NCBI GenBank assembly: GCA_022315425.1
Contig: JAIUPT010000028.1
Coordinates: forward strand, 930,001 to 994,000
Reading direction: 5' to 3'
Length of the DNA: 64,000 bases
Source of the DNA: Pseudevernia furfuracea
Taxonomy: Eukaryota; Ascomycota; Lecanoromycetes; Lecanorales; Parmeliaceae
In this document: positions 55,691-64,000 of the stretch, one piece after another
How the letters are laid out: each line of letters starts with the position of its first letter
Numbering within the stretch: position 1 is the stretch's first letter
Program-made: the position numbers and the translations under genes
Notes under the pieces: generated by a model
Seen by the model: only the letters and a program-made list of their open reading frames with translations
Told to the model about the DNA's origin: nothing
Database searches by the model: none

Positions 55691-56841
55691 CACGCACACA
55701 CGTAAGTTATTCATACACTTGAGTACATTTACTAAAGTATCCACACATTCTTTTTCGAAAGTTTACGTCGCAAAATCTCTGCGTACAGAGTTTTTGTACT
55801 GCTGCGGTGAAAGTGCCAAGATTCTCATCATGGATCATCATGGATTTATTACCGCGGGAAGGAACGAGGGAATGGCCATCGGGTTTGAATGCGTGTGCAG
55901 AGTAAGAATCCTATAAACGGGCAAGTCAATGTAGAGCCTCTCAAGCCGCGTCGAAGTGCAAAGGGCATGAGAGAGACTTTGAATATACATATATATATAT
56001 GTGCTGCAATGCATTATCACAGATCTCGTCCCATCTAAAATCTCCCTCCAAATGCTAATTCCTGGTTAACGGAATGAGAAATAGCATTGTATGGTAATAA
56101 GATGAAGACTTACCTAGTCAGAACGATCACCACTCTGAACACCTTTTCGGAAAGCCAACCCTTCTCAGACCAAATCCTATTCGCCAGTCCCGTCTGCCAG
56201 TAGATGTGTTAACATACCGCAGGTTGAAGTGAAACGCCGCCGTTCCCTCGCATCAGTCCTCAACTCATTATCCACCATACAATCCAGTGGTGCACATCTT
56301 CTTACCGTCATAAACGGGCCAGTCGAAGATCGGGCTACGTTCTGCAGCGCCGTCACGACGACTACGCCACACAAGTCCTAGCGTGGGTTTGCAGGGTTGG
56401 GTGGTATACGGATTGCGTTTCGGATTAACTGCTGGTTCCGAGTCTTCGTGTGTGTAGGCCTTCATCCCAGATGCAGCAGACCAAATCGCCTTTGGAGGAG
56501 AGCAGCGAAGATGGCCGAGCAGCCGCCTAGGCCTTCAATGGCGGTGAGATAGTTGGAGGTCCCTGTCTCACTTTAAAGGATCACGACTACGATCACCAGC
56601 GGCAGGTTGAAAGGGTGCCTTTGTCAACATGATTTGAGCATCGGATTGACTGAGAACAAGGCGTGAAGTTCAAGATAAGCTTGTTTGTCATTGTCTGCGG
56701 AGTGTCTTGCTAAAAACAGTGACTTTGTCTATGGAATTAAGGGATGATCCACAACGCCAATGTCTCGGAATATTAATGAACGATCTAGAGTAAGAGACAA
56801 GACAAGGCCAAACGTCCGTCAGCCTTTCCTAAATCCATCTG
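55691..56841. other. Gene-poor region
   Basis: Short ORFs and a small (AT)n tract near 55990. No supported feature. Confidence 0.4.
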
Positions 56842-57060
56842 TCAACCTCGGTTTGGAGCCCCGTTGGGTCCTGGCTGCTCGGACCTAGAATCCTTGAACA
56901 TGTCCAGCCACTGGTGGGTATTGCAGTACTGCATCGAGTACTGATTGATGATGTCCGGGCGGCATGGAAGACCACGTCGCCTCTGGTCACAATAGCCTGT
57001 AAGCTGGGGAGGTGCGACGGGGCATTGGCAATGATACCAATGTCGTGTGTAAAAGCACAT
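56842..57060 (-). CDS. Small cysteine-rich hypothetical protein
   Basis: A 72-codon ORF with 6 cysteines: MCFYTRHWYHCQCPVAPPQ, then TGYCDQRRRGLPCRP, then MQYCNTHQW. It has no signal peptide. Short Cys/His-rich proteins starting MCFY-x(n)-H/W-x-C are frequent in fungal gene sets, but I cannot name a family. No intron model, promoter or neighbour supports it. Confidence 0.3.
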   Translation of the reverse strand: MCFYTRHWYHCQCPVAPPQLTGYCDQRRRGLPCRPDIINQYSMQYCNTHQWLDMFKDSRSEQPGPNGAPNRG

Positions 57061-58275
57061 GGTGGTCGGATGCTGGTGGTCTATTCTGGGGGAAGGTGGA
57101 AGCTGGGGATAGGTGAACTTTTTGTGAAGATAGTTTTCGGGTTATTGAAGGACAGTGTCTAGAGATATGAACTGTCGAGAGCTATGTGATGAGCGCAGTT
57201 TAACATGCAACACGCTGGTAAGGACATTGTCTTTAATCTCCTCTTTGTCGTTCAGCGATGCCTTCGTGGGATTCTTGTTGTTCTCAGCCCGTACCAACAT
57301 CATTGTTATGCAGACTTCAAAGAGTCAATGTTCATTGTCAGCACAAGGCCCACCTGGACAGCAAACATTTCTGGCTGAGCTTGGTGGCGCATGATGTTTT
57401 AGGTACCCACAATTACCGTTCGTGAAGGCGGAAAAATAGATCGGTATAAGACAGCATTTGCTCAATCCGAGAACTTCACGTCGTTGCGCTGATATCATGA
57501 GCTTAGGAGGAAGTTAGCTGCGAGTGCCCACTTCGTCACTTGGGCAGTGGCCGCCTCTGTAGTAGGAGACGCAGCGGTCCCGTGAGACATGTCGCCACAC
57601 ACTTGAATTGTACATATCTAGTCGTGAGTATTCGACGAACGAGATAGCCGGAGTGAAGCCTTCTTATGGTACAGCCTAGGAGGGGTGTTCATGAGAGAAG
57701 ATTACTTACATCGTAGGGGCTCAGCAGCCAATCTAAAGGCTGCCATCTCGTCACTCATCATCTTCAGCCTTCTGTGGTTAGTAAAGCGTTGGTCCAGAGG
57801 AACGGAAGCGACTAGCTGTCTGAATGCATTCTCAGGGAGAAATTCTCAGCACGTTTCAAGCTCAAGATCTATGATGAAGAGGTTGAATGGAAGTGCATTG
57901 TAGAGACTCGATCAAATGATAATGATCCCAAATCTTGAGGAAGTCCAGAGGACTATCCCAATTGATAGTACCAATTAAGATTGGCTCAAAAATAGCGGCA
58001 ATTCGGGCGCCAGCGTCTGATGTCCCGGATCTTCAGTACCATGCTGTTGAAATGCATGTAAGGGATCTCGGATTGAGGTAACAAATGCAGCATGCCTGGA
58101 TCTCGTTGTGGCGTGGACGAAGATAGCTGTGGGAGTATTGCTGGCCCATTGTGACGACGTGGGAGTCCTCCAACCATATACATATACTCTAATATAAGGG
58201 AGAACCTGACAGCAAGTGGAAGAAACCCAAAGCGGGCCCAACTCCCAGATAAAAGTCTATAGCGGCCAAAGAGGT
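57061..58275. other. Gene-poor region
   Basis: Short ORFs only. The 3' end of the mucin-like gene lies at the right edge. No supported feature. Confidence 0.4.
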
Positions 58276-59070
58276 TTACACAGAGTTAGGGCTAAACGGA
58301 AAGTCCGACCGCCCCGCCCCTGGTGAACCAACCAGCTCCCTTGAGTAAGGCGGTATTGCTGTCCCTTGGATCTCATGTACATCTTTTTTCTCAAGCACCT
58401 GCTCATTACTGCTATTCTCAACATCCGTCATGTTTCTTTCATCCCTCCCTCCGGCATTGTCACTTTCGTCAATGACAGGATACAGTCCGGCAGCCGCAAC
58501 GATGCCATGGTGTCTGAGACGCGAAACCTTCTTATGCCTTATGTGCCGCATTGTCAGGAAGCCGATCATAGCCAGAGCGATCACGCCGAAAGGCAAGCCC
58601 AAACCAATCCCAATTTTAGCGGAGGTTTGAAGGCCCGGAGATGTAGTTGAAGATGGGGATTTGGCTATGGATGTTTTCGAAGATGAGGGTTTGGCTACGG
58701 AAATTGTCGGAGATGAGGAGGTAGACGTGGAGGGGGTAGAAGTGGATGTGGTAGAAGTGGATGTGGTTGATGATGTGCGGGTAGGAGTGGATGTCGTTGG
58801 TGATGCCGAAGAAGAAGTGGAGGTTGTTGGAGAAGTTTGAGGACTACTGGCTGTCGTTTCGGCACTGGGACTCGTTACCTGAGGTGTGAGGGTGGTGCTT
58901 GGTGCAATTTCAGTTTGGACGGCATCACTAATTGCGGTTTGGACGAAGGGCTCAGCGATGGATGGAATCACCCCAGGTACAATGGTTCCAAAGCCGTCGA
59001 TGTTGACTTGGGCCAGGCAGAAATTGATGGAAAAGATGGTAGCAAAGCTCAGATAATCGATGCTCTTCAT
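58276..59070 (-). CDS. Secreted/single-pass Ser/Thr-rich (mucin-like) membrane protein
   Basis: The start ATG at 59070 gives 264 residues with a clean signal peptide (MKSIDYLSFATIFSINFCLA). An in-frame ATG at 59115 would bury it behind 15 polar residues, so I prefer the later start. The ectodomain has a short non-repetitive part (VNIDGFGTIVPGVIPSIAEPF), then about 90 residues of Ser/Thr/Pro repeats encoded by a GTAGAAGTGGATGTGG-like minisatellite (58725-58820), a probable O-glycosylation stalk. One membrane helix (IGIGLGLPFGVIALAMIGFLTM) is followed by a basic stop (RHIRHKK) and a cytoplasmic tail with acidic stretch EQVLEKKDVHEI. The architecture resembles fungal wall-stress (WSC-like) or Mid2-type sensors without a recognisable WSC domain. 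Confidence 0.65.
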   Translation of the reverse strand: MKSIDYLSFATIFSINFCLAQVNIDGFGTIVPGVIPSIAEPFVQTAISDAVQTEIAPSTTLTPQVTSPSAETTASSPQTSPTTSTSSSASPTTSTPTRTSSTTSTSTTSTSTPSTSTSSSPTISVAKPSSSKTSIAKSPSSTTSPGLQTSAKIGIGLGLPFGVIALAMIGFLTMRHIRHKKVSRLRHHGIVAAAGLYPVIDESDNAGGRDERNMTDVENSSNEQVLEKKDVHEIQGTAIPPYSRELVGSPGAGRSDFPFSPNSV

Positions 59071-60215
59071 AATTCGTTCAGCACAAGCTGGACTGGAATC
59101 ATTCCCGAAAGTCAAGGAGTGAAGATGTTGACGAAGGAGCTTGAAAACATGGGAAACAGCAGGCTAATCGAGCACCGCCCTATGTAGGGGCTATTCATAG
59201 ACACTAATCACCACGTGACTCGCACTTGTACCCACTCTCATGCTTCCTGCAGCAACCATTTTAAGCCTTCACCCTTGGTAGCTTGATCGGGCGTGAAGTG
59301 TAGGTGTAGATTGTCATTTTGCAGCAACGTAATGGGAGCCCATTAACTAGATCCGGAAAGGTTGCTATGTAGCAGTGTATCATAGTACATAAGGTACATA
59401 TGTACTCCGTACATTTCGGGGATCGGCTCTTTCATGGCGCAAACTTGTGAGGCCCATAGGGACGGATGAGTCGATGACGCATTGAGTGGCGCATGGATGG
59501 TCCAATGGAAGGTATGTTGCAAGCACACCAGTGTGTGTACCAAGCGCAGGGGAAAGCGAAGACTGGATTTTCAATGCAGCTTTAGTCTATTTTTTCCCTA
59601 GTACTGTAGCGCTATACCATATACCTGCCGGTCCGGACAAGATTAGAGCCCGGCGCTAAAGCTTGTCATCGCAACTCTAAGCTTGGCCCCTTCATGGTCC
59701 TTTTACAGCTTATCAACTGCGAACCCTAGGTACTTCTGCGAGTCTAATAATGCCACTTTCATTGAACTTCATTATCTTCTCGGCATTTCTTCTAATATCA
59801 TTTGTTCGTTCCCTTTTTCTCTTTATTAATGTTTCTCCAATAGATAAATCTACAGATCGAGTGTTACGGCGTCGATACTCTTTTCAAACAGATAGAGTAG
59901 TATTAGAATAAACGAGGGCTTAGGAGAGAGGGGACACGAAAGGCGGCCCGTGGAACATATCACGCTATACCTCAGATTCGACCTAGCGTGTTTGGGGTAA
60001 CTTGCGACGCCAAGCTTTGACGTCCTCTTCAAAGACACCCAAATGCTCCGCGCGCCGGAAACCATGTCTTGCGAACCCCATCGCTTTGTGCTCGTTTCAT
60101 GGGGCCGCCAATTAAATCGTGAGGTCGTGAGTCAATGAAATGGTTGGCTAGCCATCTGGAATGCTTCTGATAGACTGCTTTTGAACCTCTATGACTGTGG
60201 AAACCCAAGACCTGT
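59071..60215. other. Spacer
   Basis: Upstream of the mucin-like gene and downstream of the diterpene synthase. No supported feature. Confidence 0.45.
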
Positions 60216-63203
60216 CTACTTTACTCGGCTCCCAATATCCTTCGCCACATATATCTGCCCGTACAGATCCACCACATTGATGAAGAACCTCATGAATCTC
60301 ATAACAATTTCTTGACTCTCGGGCTCCAGTTCGCCAACAGCCAGCCCAAGACATTTGCGCTCGAAAGCCGCCAGGCTCATAAGTCTTTCCTTCAACACTT
60401 CATCCTCCTCAGAACTCTGGGCAACGTGGAATTCGGGAAAGTTGAGGCTGTTCAGATTTTTTTCCTGGCGGTCACGAACAACAGACCCGCAGTCATTGTA
60501 CATACGGCACAGTGTGGCGAGATGTCGACAGGCTGCTTGCCCAAGATATTTCTCGGTGTCAGTGGAGAAAAAATCATGTCCGTTGCCTAGAAGGCAGATG
60601 GCAAAGGAGAATGCGTACGGGCAAGTGGTATCGTTGGACGCGGCGGTCCGTACCCAATCAAAAAATGTTCTGTTGGAATTCTGGTAGAGAGCAGTACTGT
60701 CCTGTTGGGAGTCCTGTGAGAATTTTGTGTTGTCTTCGATACGCTCGATTTCGGCAAGAAAATAGTGCCGTAATTCTTGACGGAGCCGGGTTTTGTCATA
60801 CTCGCTGGCGGCCCCTACGGCTGGATGGCAAAGAACATGCTGGATAAATCGCCGTAAGGTCTGGTACACCTCCATGTCTTGCTCCGCATGCTGTTTAGCA
60901 ACCGGTCTCGGCATCTCACTCGAGAAAGCCCAGACTTGAAGGGTGTTGTCAGAGACATCAGTCGTCGATTTGGACGCATCATGCTGCATTTCACCATGGC
61001 CATTTGTCGCTGGCTCCAGATTATCGAGCAAGCTGTCAATAATCTGACGTGCCTCGATCGACCGACCAGCAAAACAGGTACTGAACTTAGTCTCCATGTA
61101 CTCATCGGCTTGTTTACTCAAAAACGTGATGATCGTCATTTCGCGCACGAAATTCGCTCGGTAATGCGCCTTCTCCAGGATATTTCCCGCAACCCATGGG
61201 AAGGGTATGTATTCGAAATACTTGTCTTCCTCCATCTTTCTTTGAGGGAAAATCCCAAGTCGAATCTCATTCAGTTGAGGCAAAAAGAGATATCCTTCTA
61301 TCAGGGATGCCTCGACCAGCCATTCTGGAGCAGCAGCGAAGATAGGCAACTTTAGATAGAACTTCTTAAATTTAACAATCTTTGCCAAAGGCAGGTGAGA
61401 CGCATGTTGAAGATTTCCTTCGAATCTGTATTTGGAAGGAGAAGCGTTCATTGCGGCGATGGTATAAGCCTGGCTAAGATTCTTTACGTGATATGTGACC
61501 TTCCCGATCCAAATGAAATCGACTGCTATATTGCTGGGCGGATTGACCAGGAACTCACGACCTTTCTGGACTGCGGAGTCGATGTGAGATTGAGGTGGCT
61601 TCACAATAGGCCGGGACTGAAGACTGATCAACGTTAAGACCGCGTAAGCAGTTGGCTCAGCCTGCCGGTTCCCCCAGGAGCCATCGACGTTCTGTACCTG
61701 TAGTACACGGATCAGGACTTGGAAAAGCATGATCAATATGTTTTGGATCAACGGAGTGTCTCCTTGGAACACTGAGATCTTGCCTTGGTCCCACAGTAAT
61801 AGGAATCTCATCAAAGACTGAGAAAGGAGCATTTCGGAATAGTGAGGGCTGAGGTTCTATCGGACGTCAGCTTCAAACCTCCAGTAGTGAGATTCCGGTC
61901 CAGTATCACCCATTTGTCTTTGATCCTTAGATCGGAGTTCCACCAAGTATCACATAAGAAACGAAGGGCTTTCTCGATTTGGGTAGCGTTGTCACCGAGG
62001 CATTGCTCCGCAGACAGTAGGGATGTTAGAATATTACAGTTGACACTGAAGCTAGGATTCCTCTCGAAAGAGTTCGTCCTGAAATGATCCTTCGCCTCGA
62101 AATGCTTGGTCATTTGCTCAACTGGGGCAGGTCTATTGAGCGTTCTCAGTATCGTAATCGCCATCGAGGTGCAGTCCGTGTCAGGTGTGAGATTACGTGC
62201 TTCATTGGCTGATGTCAGCTCTGGTGTTCCACTGCAAATTAAGGTCCTCACCAAAGCTTAGCAACCCGTTTCCTGATCGGAAAGAGGACTCAAGAAGCAC
62301 TCGATAGCTGATCACAACCAAGTTCGTCCTCGGTGAAATTCCCATGTAGAAAGGCTGGCACTACCTGGTTTGCGTGTCAAGCTGCTCATTTGTCAATCAA
62401 ATGTCATAGATACTTACCCAAAGCATCTCAAAATTCGTCGACGGAAAAGTGCCAGGAATTCCGCCAGTGCCCCTACCTTCTCCATCAGATACCACACTGC
62501 AGAGATACTTCTCCGCGTCCGAATCCCAAGCAGAAATATGTTGAAGATACGCCGCTGTTGAAGATGGGGATCCCATCATGCCGTGCATCCTTGTATGATG
62601 CTTCAACCTATCAAAATCCACCGTACCAATAAAAGCTTCTAGCGAGTACAAGGCTGCCGTCTGAGTGTCTTGATACAGCACAGCGGGATCGAAGCGTGAT
62701 AGCTTTTGCGCCTGAAGCTCCATGAGAGAATGTTCCCCTGGAAAGCTAAAAGTGAATCCGGCCTCTCGAAGCAAGCGCAAGAGAGTTGGGACTATGAGCT
62801 CGAATCCCACATGCCATTCCTCGTTCACATTCCAGGTCATGAGTCTCTGTCGAAGTACTACTACCGCTCGGGATATCCTGGCATCGATGTCTAGAGGCAT
62901 CAGCTCACCAAGTTGGAGGTGGGCATCCCGGTGTCGGGATAAAGCAAGTAAGGCAGCCATGGTGTTCATGAGGCCATCATAATTGGATGCGTACGGCTCC
63001 CAGCCTCCGTCAGGTTGCTGAGAATCCAGAATGTAACGAAAGCTGGTCGGGAACAACCAGATCTCTCGGTTGTCGACTGTTTTCGTGACCATTGATACCC
63101 ATGCTGTGTCGTATACCGTACAGGAAATTGACCCGCTGGCACCATCGTAATCACTAACCAGACCTCTCAACAGACTCGCAGCCTCCGCTTTGAGATTTGC
63201 CAT
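60216..63203 (-). CDS. Bifunctional fungal diterpene synthase (copalyl-PP / kaurene synthase-like)
   Basis: Model: exons 63203-62418, 62354-62252, 62208-61910 and 61856-60216, giving 942 residues, near the usual length of about 950. An in-frame ATG at 63233 would add ten residues. The class II gamma/beta part has YDTAWVSMV, FPTSFRYILDSQQPDGGW and SWGNRQAEPTAYAVLTL (QW-like). The class II acid motif reads D-T-D-C (62182-62171) instead of D-x-D-D, with the middle Asp kept. The class I alpha part has FEYIPFPWVAGN, DEYME at the first metal site (about 61106-61092) and the complete second site NDCGSVVRDRQEKNLNSLNFPEF (about 60500-60430). It would cyclise GGPP via a bicyclic diphosphate to a labdane-related diterpene. 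The exon 2 acceptor is chosen for frame. There is no signal peptide, as expected for a cytosolic enzyme. Confidence 0.78.
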
Positions 63204-64000
63204 GTCTATGGAATGGAGATTCGCGGTAATCAAGATAATTCTCTTTCGATTTAACCACTATCCCGGAGTCCGGGCATCTTCAATTCTCCGTAAATACCGA
63301 CCGGACTACGGGCCTTGTAGTTTGCCGAAGTAATTTCCACGTGGTGCAAACAGTGGGAGAGGTTCTAAAAACGAGGGCTTACAGCCAAGTCTCTTCGTTT
63401 TAGGGTGAGCTACGTTCCCATGAGTCTCACGTTGTGGTCAACCGCCCGTCTAAAAGCCAATCGGTGACTTAATAAATGCACAGCAAGGCTCACTAGCTAT
63501 CCAGCTACTGCGAGTGCCATTCATGTACTTCGAGCTATTTCGATCTACCTTAGGCGGCGTATTGTCGCGTATTACCATGCTGGTAATTACCAGCCACCAG
63601 CCACCTGTTTTATGTACATAAACATCCGTATATGCCATGAACGAATAATTAGTCTTTCAATCACTCTAGCATATCTGGTATCCTACTTTCATCTCACTTC
63701 CTTATGACTTTAAGACGTTCTTAGAGTCGTTTGATCCCAAACAACCTAAAATTGTACCCCCAACGTATAAGAAGCATGCGTTATAGTATCTCAGATAATG
63801 TGGCTAGGGCGGGAGATTGATTGGATGACTGTTATTATTCCGCTAACGGAGGGGGGAAAGCAACCACATTGCAATTTGGATCAACTACTCACAGAGTCGA
63901 TTCTGCACGATGGAGCTGGTCCCACGGAGCAGAAATTCAAGTCTCCTCCCATTTTCTCATCAGTGTGACAGACCATTCCACGCAGCTTTTGTATTTGCAT
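63204..64000. other. Diterpene synthase promoter region to window end
   Basis: AT-rich, no supported gene. Any further cluster genes would lie beyond the window. Confidence 0.45.

Noticed and set aside
56842..58275. Effector gene cluster
   Set aside because: Only one weak Cys-rich ORF without signal peptide; nothing else supports it.
62209..62251. Second frameshift in the diterpene synthase
   Set aside because: A GTGAGG...CATCAG 43-nt intron explains the frame change and yields the family-like GLLSFANEARNLTPDTD.

Overview
The window comes from a filamentous ascomycete nuclear genome (Pezizomycotina; the class cannot be fixed from this sequence). The signs are many short spliceosomal introns (mostly 43-80 nt, GTRNGT donors, CTRAC-like branch points, YAG acceptors), fungal-only families (Arb1, Bqt4, a fungal-type bifunctional diterpene cyclase, the DUF3176-type membrane protein family), an intron-bearing Pol III tRNA, and divergent or convergent genes with no operons. 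All splice models below were built by hand from reading frame, GT/AG sites and family conservation.

Layout. 1-456 is the 3' end of a secondary-metabolite megasynthase (terminal thioester-reductase domain). 457-3424 is gene-poor and holds a split tRNA-Pro-like gene and a 596-bp Tc1/mariner-type MITE. 3.4-7 kb carries a SUN-domain nuclear-envelope protein and a Git3/cAMP-receptor-like GPCR. 7-11 kb is mostly non-coding with a decayed Myb/SANT gene. 11-18.7 kb is a housekeeping block: inositol polyphosphate kinase, Arb1, quinone oxidoreductase, UDP-glucose 4-epimerase. 19-24.3 kb holds a decayed secreted-protein gene and a large NB-ARC/TPR (NLR-like) gene. 24.5-44 kb is dense and conserved: Clp1, DDB1, RNA polymerase III subunit RPC5/Rpc37, a Q-rich CCHC zinc-knuckle protein, Ppg1-type phosphatase, 3-hydroxyisobutyrate dehydrogenase, Bqt4 and RhoGDI. 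After a decayed BTB gene come AP-3 beta, an unknown protein and an F-box protein (45.3-50.4 kb). 50.4-58.2 kb is gene-poor, with a decayed DUF3176-type gene, a microsatellite and two weak small ORFs. The end has a mucin-like single-pass membrane protein and a bifunctional copalyl-diphosphate/kaurene-synthase-like diterpene synthase.

Functionally this is a housekeeping core flanked at both ends by accessory DNA: a polyketide/peptide megasynthase end on the left and a diterpene cyclase on the right. At least four gene relics (Myb, secreted protein, BTB, DUF3176) mark the accessory intervals, which suggests high turnover. Four conserved genes belong to families with roles in heterochromatin or chromosome attachment at the nuclear envelope (SUN, Bqt4, Arb1, DDB1), but they lie apart among unrelated genes. 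No clear undescribed multi-gene system is visible. The most unusual signals are the tRNA with two interruptions, the diterpene synthase with a D-T-D-C class II motif and frame-critical splicing, and the NLR whose N-terminal domain is broken by a frameshift.
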